NCBI GenBank assembly: GCA_003152315.1 | Contig: PLZV01000012.1 | Location: 243 to 64,242 of the forward strand | DNA length: 64,000 nt | Direction: 5' to 3' | Origin: Verrucomicrobiota bacterium | Lineage (GTDB): Bacteria > Verrucomicrobiota > Verrucomicrobiia > Palsa-1439 | Part shown: piece by piece, positions 7,391-14,366 of the stretch | How the letters are laid out: each line of letters starts with the position of its first letter | Position numbering within the stretch: position 1 is the stretch's first letter | Program-made: the position numbers and the translations under genes | Notes under the pieces: generated by a model | The model's input: the letters and a program-made list of their open reading frames with translations, nothing else | Databases searched by the model: none | Told to the model about the DNA's origin: nothing

Positions 7391-7611
7391 AGCCCAAGCT
7401 TTGCCGCTCTGGCAAAAATCTGCTTGGCCGCATCCCGCAATTTCGCGATACGGTCGAGCGCGCTTTGATGAACGCGAATCCGTTCGGCAGGCGTCCGTCG
7501 CAGGCTCTCCTCCAGCAAATTCATGTCGCAGCCGTGCGCCGCCGCCGCCCAAGCATCTTTCTTTGCCGCGGGAGCGGTCTTCGAGCGATTGTTTGCGCAA
7601 CCCCTCTTCAT
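7387..7611 (-). CDS. 74-residue helical protein translationally coupled to leuA
   Basis: The ATG at 7611 overlaps the leuA stop by 4 bp (ATGA). A long basic N-terminus is followed by MNLLEESLRRTPAERIRVHQ and a second helix L-D-R-I-A-K-L-R-D-A-A-K. This 'one/two short helices with T-P-A-E-R' pattern resembles small helical proteins found beside nucleotidyltransferase or PIN toxins. An internal start at the MNLLEES methionine is possible. No toxin partner is recognisable in the next ORF. The coupling to leuA is unusual and suggests co-expression. Confidence 0.5.
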   Translation of the reverse strand: MKRGCANNRSKTAPAAKKDAWAAAAHGCDMNLLEESLRRTPAERIRVHQSALDRIAKLRDAAKQIFARAAKLGL

Positions 7612-9185
7612 AGCGTCGGTTTTTCGGTTTCGGCGGTGCGGCGATGTTCGTAGAGGGTGCGATTGATGGCGTTCAAGTAGGCGAGGGCGCTGGCTTCGAT
7701 GATATCGGTCGAGACGCCTTTGCCGGTCACGATCTTGGTTTCTCCTCCGGCGGGCGAGACGTTGGCGCGACTGTCGAAGGTGACGCGGACGGTGACTTCG
7801 CCGACGGCATCCTTGCCACGCGTGACGCTCTTGACGCTGTAATCAGTGAGGCTGCCGTGGAGGCCGGTAATGCGGTCGATGGTCTTGAGCATCGCATCGA
7901 TCGGGCCGTCGCCGGTGCCGGCGTCGGCAATGGGTTCTTTTTTCTCGGCGTGGATGAGGCGCACGGAGGCGGTTGGGATTTCGCCGGTCATGACGCTGAG
8001 GTAGCCCAGTTTCCAGACCTGCGGCACCTCGCTGAACTGGCCTTCGACGATGGCCGTGACGTCCTCGTCGTACACCTGCTTCTTTTTGTCGGCGAGCGTC
8101 TTGATCTGGTCGGTGATGCGGCGGACTTCTTCCTCGCTGAGTTTGTAGCCCATCTCCTCGAGCTTTTTGCCGACAGCATGGTGGCCCATGTGTTTGCCCC
8201 AGGTGAGTTCACTGGAACGGCCCACGTCCTCGGCGCGCATGATCTCGTAGGTCTCGCGGTTGGCCATCATGCCATGCTGGTGGATGCCGGCTTCGTGGGC
8301 GAACGCGTTGTCCCCGACGATGGCCTTGTTGCGCTGCACGATCATACCGGTCATGTGCGAGACGAGGCGGCTGCTGCGATAGATCTGCGTGCTGTCGATA
8401 TTCGTCTGATAACCGCTGAACGCATCCTGGCGCACCTTGAGGGCCATGACGACTTCTTCGAGCGACGCATTGCCCGCGCGTTCGCCGATGCCGTTGATCG
8501 TGCACTCGATTTGACGCGCGCCATTCTGGATCGCAGCGAGTGAATTGGCGACGGCGAGGCCGAGATCGTTGTGGCAGTGAACGCTGATGATGGCGTTCTT
8601 GATGTTGGGGACGTGATCGTAGAGATGCTTGATGAGCGCGCCGAACTGATGCGGCGCGGCGTAGCCGACGGTGTCCGGGATGTTGACGGTTGTGGCGCCT
8701 GCCTCAATGACCGCCTGTGTCACCTCGGCCAAGAACTCGGGTTCTGTGCGCGAGGCGTCTTCGGGAGAAAACTCCACGTCTTTGCAGTAGCCGAGCGCGC
8801 GTTTCACGCCTTCCACGCTGCGCTTGAGGATTTCGCTCTGGGCCATCTTGAGTTTGTGTTCGCGATGGATGGCGCTGGTGGCGAGAAAAACGTGGATGCG
8901 AGCGCGGTCGCCCGCCGGCTTCACGGCTTCGGCGGCGCGGTCGATGTCCTTATCGACACAACGGGCCAAGCCGGCGATGCGCGGGCCTTGCACCTCGCTG
9001 GCGATGGCCTTCACGGCCTCGAAATCGCCATCGCTGGCGATGGGGAAGCCCGCCTCGATGATGTCCACGCGCAAGCGCGCGAGCTGCCGCGCGACCTCGA
9101 GTTTCTCGCGAATGTTCATCGACGCGCCGGGGCATTGCTCGCCGTCGCGCAACGTCGTGTCGAATATCAATATCTGGTCACTCAT
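7608..9185 (-). CDS. leuA: 2-isopropylmalate synthase
   Basis: 525 residues; condenses acetyl-CoA with 2-oxoisovalerate in the first committed step of leucine synthesis. The HMGL-like TIM barrel carries the metal/catalytic DTTLRDGEQ at residues 9-17 and the HCHNDLG loop near 205. The C-terminal third (from about 390) is the LeuA dimer regulatory domain that binds leucine for feedback inhibition. The start has an AAAGGTAG ribosome site. Upstream on the same strand lie a Leu-rich leader ORF and an intrinsic terminator, so transcription is probably controlled by attenuation. Downstream two small ORFs are chained by 4-bp overlaps. The rest of the leu pathway is not in the window. Confidence 0.95.
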   Translation of the reverse strand: MSDQILIFDTTLRDGEQCPGASMNIREKLEVARQLARLRVDIIEAGFPIASDGDFEAVKAIASEVQGPRIAGLARCVDKDIDRAAEAVKPAGDRARIHVFLATSAIHREHKLKMAQSEILKRSVEGVKRALGYCKDVEFSPEDASRTEPEFLAEVTQAVIEAGATTVNIPDTVGYAAPHQFGALIKHLYDHVPNIKNAIISVHCHNDLGLAVANSLAAIQNGARQIECTINGIGERAGNASLEEVVMALKVRQDAFSGYQTNIDSTQIYRSSRLVSHMTGMIVQRNKAIVGDNAFAHEAGIHQHGMMANRETYEIMRAEDVGRSSELTWGKHMGHHAVGKKLEEMGYKLSEEEVRRITDQIKTLADKKKQVYDEDVTAIVEGQFSEVPQVWKLGYLSVMTGEIPTASVRLIHAEKKEPIADAGTGDGPIDAMLKTIDRITGLHGSLTDYSVKSVTRGKDAVGEVTVRVTFDSRANVSPAGGETKIVTGKGVSTDIIEASALAYLNAINRTLYEHRRTAETEKPTL

Positions 9186-9220
9186 GACTCTACCTTTCTA
9201 ACGCAATTGGCGGGGGAGGA

Positions 9221-9260
9221 AAATAAAAAACCCACCCCGACGCTCGCGTCGGGATGGGTT
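9221..9260 (-). terminator. Attenuator terminator upstream of leuA
   Basis: On the minus strand AACCCATCCCGACG, loop CGAG and CGTCGGGGTGGGTT form a 14-bp stem (one G:U pair) followed directly by TTTTTTATTTT. It lies 23 bp after the leader-peptide stop codon and about 36 bp before the leuA start. A competing pairing exists: GCGTCGG inside the leader (9297-9303) with CCGACGC of the terminator arm (9246-9252), and GATGGG with CCCATC. Either would prevent terminator formation, as expected for ribosome-stalling attenuation. Confidence 0.8.
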
Positions 9261-9282
9261 CGAAGTTCTTTGTAAGCAGACC

Positions 9283-9351
9283 TCAGCCCATCGTCTCCGA
9301 CGCGAATCGGAGAGCCAGCAGAGCCAGTGATAGACCGAGGTTGCAATTCAT
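9283..9351 (-). CDS. Putative leucine-rich leader peptide of leuA (LeuL-like)
   Basis: A 22-codon ORF from ATG at 9351 to TGA at 9283-9285, reading MNCNLGLSLALLALRF and then ASETMG. Six of the ten codons 5-14 are leucine (CTC, CTA, CTG, CTG, CTG, CTC). The stop is followed by an intrinsic terminator and then leuA. This is the layout of a ribosome-mediated attenuator: leucine starvation would stall the ribosome in the leucine run and favour the antiterminator. A possible promoter (TTGACT at 9384-9389, TACCAA at 9361-9366, 17-bp spacing) would start the RNA only a few bases before this ATG. Confidence 0.7.
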   Translation of the reverse strand: MNCNLGLSLALLALRFASETMG

Positions 9352-9360
9352 TACAGGGTA

Positions 9361-9389
9361 TTGGTAGCAGGGGTTGGGCCGGAAGTCAA
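9361..9389 (-). promoter_or_regulatory. Possible promoter of the leuL-leuA unit
   Basis: On the minus strand TTGACT and TACCAA with a 17-bp spacer lie just upstream of the leader ORF. The -35 is strong and the -10 matches only three of six consensus positions. The predicted start would leave almost no 5' untranslated region before the leader ATG. Confidence 0.3.
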
Positions 9390-9516
9390 GGGGGAGGTGA
9401 GATGGGGCCACGTAGAGCGACCGCCTTCTTGCCGGCACTTGTAGTAGCACCGGTGGTTATAGTGAAGGTGGATGATCATCGCTCGAGGTCCGGGGTCCCG
9501 TGGTACTTCGCCACCC

Positions 9517-9780
9517 TCATACACCCCATGCTAATCTCGGCAGGCCAGCGCCCTTCATATATTCGATCATGTTGATTTGCTCGTGCTTGAAGCTTGAAAT
9601 AATAGTCGTCAGTAAAACAAAGAAGTAGAATAAATTCCCTTGCTCTTGATTCGCCCAGAGCCAAGAAATCTTCGGATTCTCATCTCTTTTCTCTGGAGGG
9701 AGCCATCCTACAGGGGCGTTGTCAAAATAAAGAAATCCCTTTCCAAGGATAATGACAGCGTCCAACCCTGTGCATGGCAC
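9517..9780 (-). CDS. Possible gene or gene remnant in an AT-richer patch
   Basis: An 87-residue ORF starting MPCTGLDAVIILGKGFLYFD, with a compact hydrophobic segment GNLFYFFVLLTTIISSF near residue 50 and a plausible mixed composition. The stretch from about 9530 to 9880 is visibly poorer in G+C than its surroundings, suggesting acquired DNA. No family is recognised and no ribosome site is obvious. It may be the leftover of a longer protein. The remaining bases of the 9390-9870 interval show nothing else I can support. Confidence 0.3.
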   Translation of the reverse strand: MPCTGLDAVIILGKGFLYFDNAPVGWLPPEKRDENPKISWLWANQEQGNLFYFFVLLTTIISSFKHEQINMIEYMKGAGLPRLAWGV

Positions 9781-9874
9781 ATTAACCCGTTTATCTATCT
9801 CGCGGGGCAGTTCCGGAAAAGCACAAAAGAGTATTGCAAACGCGCCTCTTGCGGTGGCATGTGCGATCGTGTAT

Positions 9875-9880
9875 TATAAT
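9875..9880 (+). promoter_or_regulatory. Consensus -10 box of the DUF433/DUF5615 module
   Basis: A perfect TATAAT within GTATTATAATACC lies 10 bp before the antitoxin ATG, so transcription would start within a few bases of the start codon and the mRNA would be almost leaderless. No good -35 is seen at 16-18 bp; TTGCGG is present at 20 bp. The partly palindromic surroundings (GTATTATAATAC) could be an operator for autoregulation by the antitoxin (inference). Confidence 0.5.
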
Positions 9881-9889
9881 ACCCACGAA

Positions 9890-10120
9890 ATGAAGACGGA
9901 ACTGCTCCAGCGGATTTCCATTGAGCCGGACAAGTGCGGCGGACGCCCTTGCATTCGCGGGAAGCGTCTCCGGGTTGTGGACGTTCTGCAACTGCTCAGC
10001 GCGGGTGCGTCGTTCGAGGAAGTTCTCGCTGACTACCCGTTTCTGGAGCGGGAAGACATTCTGGCGGCGATTGAATACGCCGCGCTACAGACCGACCACG
10101 TTGTGCTGCAATCCGCGTGA
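9890..10120 (+). CDS. DUF433 antitoxin (VapB-like)
   Basis: 76 residues matching the DUF433 family (PF04255): RISIEPDKCGGRPCIRGKRL, V-V-D-V-L-Q-L-L-S-A-G-A, then F-E-E-V-L-A-D-Y-P-F-L-E-R-E-D-I-L-A-A-I-E-Y-A-A. This is a winged-helix-like DNA-binding fold found as the antitoxin of PIN-related toxins. Its stop codon overlaps the GTG start of the DUF5615 gene by 4 bp, the usual coupled layout. The module sits in an accessory stretch between leuA and ilvC. Confidence 0.88.
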   Translation: MKTELLQRISIEPDKCGGRPCIRGKRLRVVDVLQLLSAGASFEEVLADYPFLEREDILAAIEYAALQTDHVVLQSA

Positions 10121-10446
10121 AATTCCTGGTGGACAACCAGCTTCCGTCGGCCCTGGCCAAGATGCTGGTTTCTCGTGGACATGAAGCCCGCCATGTTTTG
10201 GATGTTGGGCTCGACGCAGCCACCGACACCGAAATCTGGAAGTACGCAGCGGCGAACTCACTCGTGCTGATCACCAAGGACGAGGATTTTTCCCAGCGCG
10301 CCTCGCAACCAAGCGCATCAGTGCAAGTCGTGTGGGTGCGTCTTGGCAATTGTCGAAAGACCGCGCTCCTGTCGGCGTTCGACTCTGTACTTTCCCAGAT
10401 GCAGACTGCCCTTGAAGCCGGTAATCACGTCGTCGAAATTCGCTAA
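10117..10446 (+). CDS. DUF5615 PIN-like toxin
   Basis: 109 residues from GTG at 10117. It begins MKFLVDNQLPSALAKMLVSRGHEARHV, then D-T-E-I-W-K-Y-A-A-A-N-S-L-V-L-I-T-K-D-E-D-F, the pattern of the DUF5615 (Mut7-C/PIN-like) nuclease family. The acidic residues D6, the D-x-E in the centre and K-D-x-D-F near 54 form the expected metal site. Together with the overlapping DUF433 gene this is a type II toxin-antitoxin module; the toxin is predicted to cleave RNA. Confidence 0.88.
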   Translation: MKFLVDNQLPSALAKMLVSRGHEARHVLDVGLDAATDTEIWKYAAANSLVLITKDEDFSQRASQPSASVQVVWVRLGNCRKTALLSAFDSVLSQMQTALEAGNHVVEIR

Positions 10447-10505
10447 CCGCCGTCGTGCGGTTCACGCTATGGAGAGCAAGCAGAACTGCGCCGCATATCT
10501 GTCAA

Positions 10506-10802
10506 TCAGAGTGTGAGTCCGACAAGCCAGAACGTGAGTAGAGCGGTCAGCAAGGTAGCTCCCAGGAATGAGAATACCGGATAGGCCAAGGTCCATCTCG
10601 ATGAAGTCGATCGCTTCGATTTGATCAGCCACTTCTCCATCTGCAGTGAATAGGCGCCCGCAGCGCCACCGAGAACCAAGCCAGCGACCGTAAACAAGAG
10701 GATTGTCCAACCCCCAGCCCCTTCGCTGTGGGCCACGCAAGCGCCGACAAAAGCGCACGTGAACGGACTCAACGCGGCGTAGAGGCTGAAGGTGTTCATC
10801 AT
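10506..10802 (-). CDS. Small three-helix membrane protein, unknown
   Basis: 98 residues from the first of two adjacent ATGs at 10802, preceded by AAGGA at 6 nt; the open frame extends to 10877 but without a better start. Three hydrophobic segments are visible: FSLYAALSPFTCAFVGACVA, ILLFTVAGLVLGGAAGAYSL and FSFLGATLLTALLTFWLVGL. The last gene of a four-gene minus-strand group of small membrane proteins. Function unknown. Confidence 0.6.
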   Translation of the reverse strand: MMNTFSLYAALSPFTCAFVGACVAHSEGAGGWTILLFTVAGLVLGGAAGAYSLQMEKWLIKSKRSTSSRWTLAYPVFSFLGATLLTALLTFWLVGLTL

Positions 10803-10880
10803 AGGATATCCTTCTAAGGCCCAGATTGTAAGGCACAGCAGGACAAAAGGCAAGCCTGCAGAGGCGAACCGACGCAATGG

Positions 10881-11402
10881 TCAGCGGCGGGAGTTTGTCG
10901 CCGATGACGCTCCGTTTGTTTCTGCGCGAATTAACTGGCTTCCGTTCGCTGCACCGTCTGGTTTGGAAGTCTCTGCTTTAATTCTACGATCTATCGCTAT
11001 CAGCAGTTTCTCGTTCTCTTCGGAGGGAAACAGACGAAACGCTTCCGCATAGTGCTCCCTCGCTTTCTCGGTCTTGCCTGCGGCCAAGTACGCCCCTGCC
11101 AATCGTCGATGGGCATCGGGATATTGCGGGGTCTTCAGTATGAGTTCCTCACCGATCCGTATCGCCTTTTCGAAGTCGCCATGACGAACATTCTGATCCA
11201 CATCGTACCAGTCGGGTTTTTGGCTGGAAGTAGTGTCTTCTATTTGTTTTGTAAATCGGTGCTCCATCACAACACCAACGAGCATCATGGCAGGTAAGAA
11301 GATGCCGAGCGCGATTAGTGACCATTTGGTCGCCTTGCGCTGCATGTCGGCCCAGGCGGAAATCTTTCGCAGTTCGGTGAGAATTGGTTCGTTGTCGTTC
11401 AT
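10881..11402 (-). CDS. Membrane-anchored TPR-like protein
   Basis: 173 residues from ATG at 11402, overlapping the upstream stop codon by 4 bp. A short cytoplasmic helix (NEPILTELRKISAWADMQRK) precedes one transmembrane segment (WSLIALGIFLPAMMLVGVVM). The outer part carries two TPR-like helix pairs: GDFEKAIRIGEELILKTPQY and A-H-R-R-L-A-G-A-Y-L-A-A-G-K-T-E-K-A-R-E-H-Y-A-E-A-F-R-L-F-P, probably for protein contacts. It belongs to a group of four small co-oriented genes. Confidence 0.65.
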   Translation of the reverse strand: MNDNEPILTELRKISAWADMQRKATKWSLIALGIFLPAMMLVGVVMEHRFTKQIEDTTSSQKPDWYDVDQNVRHGDFEKAIRIGEELILKTPQYPDAHRRLAGAYLAAGKTEKAREHYAEAFRLFPSEENEKLLIAIDRRIKAETSKPDGAANGSQLIRAETNGASSATNSRR

Positions 11403-11611
11403 TTGTTTGCTTCCTTCTTCTTCTCCTTGAAGAATTTGCTGTCCTCGGGATAGCCAGCATCCTGGTATATCTTGTCCGCGTCCTGCACCGCTCGCCTGAA
11501 AACATAGACAAGAAGCAGGGACCCGATCGCGGCGATCAAGAGAATCCATTTGAACATCGCCGTCGTCGTGCGGTATCCAGCCCTGAATCCGGAGATGATT
11601 GGGCTGGCCAT
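11399..11611 (-). CDS. 70-residue single-pass membrane protein
   Basis: Starts MASPIISGFRAGYRTT and has one transmembrane helix FKWILLIAAIGSLLLVYVF, then a charged tail ending FFKEKKKEANK. The stop overlaps the start of the TPR-like gene (ATGA), indicating coupling. No family recognised; it may be an accessory subunit of the neighbouring membrane proteins. Confidence 0.55.
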   Translation of the reverse strand: MASPIISGFRAGYRTTTAMFKWILLIAAIGSLLLVYVFRRAVQDADKIYQDAGYPEDSKFFKEKKKEANK

Positions 11612-11628
11612 ACTGAAATCTCAAACGC

Positions 11629-11865
11629 TTAGGTTCTGCCGCCTTTTCGCAAGAGCTCCTTATCTCTGCCAGTTTTACCGTAGTAGCCGAGCGTTGCTAC
11701 AACCACGACTCCGGTGATCGCCCCGGTGACAAATGGTGACCATGACGAAGATGAGCCGATGTGAAAAACCTCCACTACGGCAGTCCTTAATGCTGCGGCA
11801 ATCATCCCGACACCGAATCCCACGATGGCCAGTCGAACTTTGCTGTAGTCTTTGATAGGTCTCAT
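11629..11865 (-). CDS. 78-residue two-helix membrane protein
   Basis: From ATG at 11865: MRPIKDYSKVRLAIVGFGVG, a first hydrophobic segment to A-A-L-R-T-A-V-V, then a second one PFVTGAITGVVVVATLGYYG and a basic end. The longer open frame to 11946 runs into a dispersed repeat, which argues for the inner start. First gene of the four-gene small membrane cluster. Function unknown. Confidence 0.5.
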   Translation of the reverse strand: MRPIKDYSKVRLAIVGFGVGMIAAALRTAVVEVFHIGSSSSWSPFVTGAITGVVVVATLGYYGKTGRDKELLRKGGRT

Positions 11866-11910
11866 GATGAGTATCATACCCGAAACGGGCGCACTGGCCA
11901 TTACAATGGG

Positions 11911-11983
11911 GCGGTGCTTCTGTAATCGGAGCCGAGGCGGTTGCAAGAAAACGGCAGTTGCGCTTCACAGAGGCGCAGCTGCA
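11911..11983. repeat. Palindromic repeat, family B, copy 1
   Basis: GCGGTGCTTCTGT, then AAGAAAAC, then GCGCTTCACAGAGGCGC followed by AGCTGCAAC. The last part folds into a 7-bp hairpin. The same order of blocks (GCGGTGCTTCTAT, AGAAAAC, GCGTCTCACAGAGGCGC, GCGGCAAC) occurs at 26545-26606 between purA and uppS, so this is a dispersed element. It overlaps the 5' side of the small membrane-protein cluster. Confidence 0.6.
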
Positions 11984-12362
11984 ACAGAAACACGATAAAC
12001 CGATAATCTCTCGTATATCGTAGAGCGATATTTTTGCTGGACATGGAGTGGAGGGCTGGGTATAGTCAGCGCAGTTCTTTGACAATTGAGAGAGGGGACA
12101 TCCGCCGTCGCCAAGGCTTTGGCGGACAAGGAGGACCTTGAAACATGTGTTTCTGCGAAACGAACCGGATTGGTCGGCGCGAAATTAGGAGCGGATGTGA
12201 CAGCGTGGTAAGGAGTTAGGACGCGCGGGCTGATTTTTGCAATCCGGTTCGTTTGGCGAAGATTGGGAAGTTCTGGTGATGCGGGCGAGACGCCCGCGCC
12301 ACTAAGGGATACGGCTACAGGTGGGACGCCTGTTCAACGCGAGAAACGGTTAAGAGCCCGAC
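11984..12362. other. Gene-free interval made of hairpins and an inverted repeat
   Basis: No gene is supported here. From left to right: a hairpin TCCGCC/GGCGGA with inner CGCCAAGG/CTTTGGCG (12101-12126); a perfect 15-bp inverted repeat AAACGAACCGGATTG (12158-12172) and its complement (12240-12254) around 67 bp; a hairpin GCGGGCGAGACGCCCGC (12281-12297); and ACAGG/CCTGT around 12317-12333. These look like several short dispersed repeats nested together, or a structured non-coding RNA between divergent units. Confidence 0.6.
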
Positions 12363-12623
12363 CTATTTCTTGCCGATGGCGATTCCCAAACCGACGGCGA
12401 TGAGCGCACCGGGGACGACCATCGAGAAGACCACCTCGTGCTTCATCCAGTCGCCAAAGAACGACTTGTCCATGAAGGGATTGGTGAAGGTCGTGCTCTC
12501 GTGGTTGCCGAACGGATTCGTCAGCGTCGCGCTGTTGTTGTTGGAATAATCGTAGCGCGCGTAGCAGAAGCTGAGAATCGCCAGCACGAAGGCGGTCAGG
12601 ATGATGTTGATCCTCTTGCGCAT
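12363..12623 (-). CDS. 86-residue membrane protein downstream of ilvC
   Basis: Begins MRKRINIILTAFVLAILSFC (signal anchor). A polar Asn/Phe-rich middle follows, with two copies of T-N-P-F (TLTNPFGNHES and TFTNPFMDKSFF), and then a C-terminal hydrophobic segment FSMVVPGALIAVGLGIAIGKK. It starts 10 bp after the ilvC stop with AGGAGG-type sequence overlapping it, so it is probably co-transcribed with ilvNC. No family is recognised and no link to branched-chain amino acid synthesis is evident. Confidence 0.6.
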   Translation of the reverse strand: MRKRINIILTAFVLAILSFCYARYDYSNNNSATLTNPFGNHESTTFTNPFMDKSFFGDWMKHEVVFSMVVPGALIAVGLGIAIGKK

Positions 12624-12632
12624 GGAACCTCC

Positions 12633-13658
12633 TCAATACGCGGCCTGCGCGCCGCTGAGTTTGCGTTTCTTCATCCACGGGAAGTTGGCGCGGATTTGCT
12701 CGCCGAGCTTCTCGATGGGGTGTTCCGCGCCGCGCTTCATCAGCGCGTTGTACACGGGACGACCGGCCTGGTTCTCGGTGATCCATTCCTTCGCAAAGAC
12801 GCCGCTCTGGATTTCGCCGAGAATCTTCTTCATCTCGGCGCGGGTCTGGTCGGTGATGATGCGTTTGCCGCGGGTGATGTCGCCGTACTTGGCGGTGTCG
12901 CTGATCGAGAAGCGCATGCCGCTGATGCCCGCTTCATACACGAGATCAACGATGAGTTTCATTTCGTGGCAGCATTCGAAGTAGGCCATCTCGGGAGCGT
13001 ACCCGGCTTCGACGAGGGTTTCGAAGCCGGCGGTGATCAGTTCACTCAATCCACCGCAGAGCACGGCCTGCTCGCCAAAAAGATCGGTTTCGGTTTCTTC
13101 GCGAATCGTGGTCTCGAACACCGCGGCGCGGGTGGCGCCGATGCCCTTGGCCCAGGCCAGCGCGATTTGCTTGGCTTTGCCCGTGGCATTCTGGTGCACG
13201 GCGACCAGTGAGGGGACGCCTTTGCCTTCGGTGTACATGCGACGAACGAGGTGGCCCGGGCCTTTGGGGGCGACGAGGAACACGTCCACATCTTCGGGTG
13301 GGACGACCTGGCCGAAATGCAGCGAGAACCCGTGCGCGACACCGAGCGCCTTCCCCTTTTTCAGGTGCGGCGCGATCTCGCGGCGGTACGTCTCGCCATG
13401 GCGCGTGTCGGGGATGGTGATCATGATCACGTCGGCCGCCTTGGCCGCGTCGGCGACGGAAAGAACTTCGAGACCCTGGCTCCGGGCGACCGCGGCAGAC
13501 TTGCTGCCCTCGTAGAGGCCGACGACGACTTTCACGCCGCTGTCCTTGAGATTGAGCGCATGGGCGTGGCCTTGCGAGCCGTAGCCGATGACGGCGCAGG
13601 TCTTGCCCTTGAGGTATTTCAGGTCTGCATCTTTGTCGTGATAGATTTTAGCTGCCAT
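12633..13658 (-). CDS. ilvC: Ketol-acid reductoisomerase
   Basis: 341 residues, class I size. NADPH site GYGSQG at 25-30, catalytic and Mg-binding residues in P-D-x-x-H, D-L-F-G-E-Q and Y-F-E-C-C-H-E regions all present. Converts acetolactate or acetohydroxybutyrate to the dihydroxy acid in valine, leucine and isoleucine synthesis. The ATG at 13658 gives the usual N-terminus [12 protein letters not shown]; the open frame upstream of it lies over the ilvN 3' end and is not used. It lies 92 bp downstream of ilvN on the same strand. Confidence 0.95.
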   Translation of the reverse strand: MAAKIYHDKDADLKYLKGKTCAVIGYGSQGHAHALNLKDSGVKVVVGLYEGSKSAAVARSQGLEVLSVADAAKAADVIMITIPDTRHGETYRREIAPHLKKGKALGVAHGFSLHFGQVVPPEDVDVFLVAPKGPGHLVRRMYTEGKGVPSLVAVHQNATGKAKQIALAWAKGIGATRAAVFETTIREETETDLFGEQAVLCGGLSELITAGFETLVEAGYAPEMAYFECCHEMKLIVDLVYEAGISGMRFSISDTAKYGDITRGKRIITDQTRAEMKKILGEIQSGVFAKEWITENQAGRPVYNALMKRGAEHPIEKLGEQIRANFPWMKKRKLSGAQAAY

Positions 13659-13750
13659 GATCGTATGTTCTTTCTGTATGAGATTTGCCGCCGAACGACG
13701 GGCGGCCTCTCCGAGTTTCGCTTCGCTCCGGATGACACCGCGGGGCCGTG

Positions 13751-14224
13751 TCACTTCCTCGGCATCGCCACTTTGCCGGTGCGCGTGATATCGCGGACGC
13801 CGAACGGTTCCATCAATTCCAAAAACTTCGTGACTTTCGATTCGTTGCCCGTGATCTCGATGGTCAGGGTCTTGTGGGCCACGTCGACGATCTTCGTGCG
13901 GAAAATGTCGCAAATCTGCATGATCTCGGAACGCGTCTTGTTGTCCGCGTTCACCTTGACGAGCACGAGTTCGCGGTCAACGTACTCGCCTTCCGGGCAA
14001 TCCTGCACCTTGATGATGTCGACGAGTTTGTTGAGTTGTTTGGTGACCTGCTCGAGGACGGTGTCGTCGCCCTTCACCACGATGGTCATGCGGGACTGCG
14101 TCGGGTCCTGCGTCGGGGCGACGTTGAGTGTGTCGATGTTGAACCCGCGGCCGCTGAACAGCCCCGAGATGCGGGTCAACACGCCGAATTTATTCTCGAC
14201 CAAGACAGAAAGGGTATGCCTCAT
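13751..14224 (-). CDS. ilvN: Acetolactate synthase small (regulatory) subunit
   Basis: 157 residues. The N-terminal ACT domain reads [20 protein letters not shown], then [13 protein letters not shown], which binds valine; a second ACT-like C-terminal domain follows ([20 protein letters not shown]). It activates and confers feedback inhibition on the catalytic subunit. The large subunit gene ilvB, normally just upstream, is absent: the next gene is a helicase on the opposite strand. Confidence 0.95.
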   Translation of the reverse strand: MRHTLSVLVENKFGVLTRISGLFSGRGFNIDTLNVAPTQDPTQSRMTIVVKGDDTVLEQVTKQLNKLVDIIKVQDCPEGEYVDRELVLVKVNADNKTRSEIMQICDIFRTKIVDVAHKTLTIEITGNESKVTKFLELMEPFGVRDITRTGKVAMPRK

Positions 14225-14366
14225 AAAGCGTCCAGCTTATACGGCAATCTGTCCCGCCAATCAACCCCCATTTGACGGTGACTTTTGGCGGCATGGCGGG
14301 GTTGGTGTTGCGGTGGCGGCAAATGAAGTCTTGCGATGGATGTGCCCGGGCCCTACCATATATGCC

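Noticed and set aside
7644-8543. 299-residue plus-strand frame over leuA
   Set aside because: Antisense of leuA in a GC-rich codon pattern; no domain and no ribosome site.
9221-9351. T-box riboswitch upstream of leuA
   Set aside because: No T-box consensus or specifier-loop architecture is visible; the leader is too short, and a Leu-rich ORF explains the terminator better.
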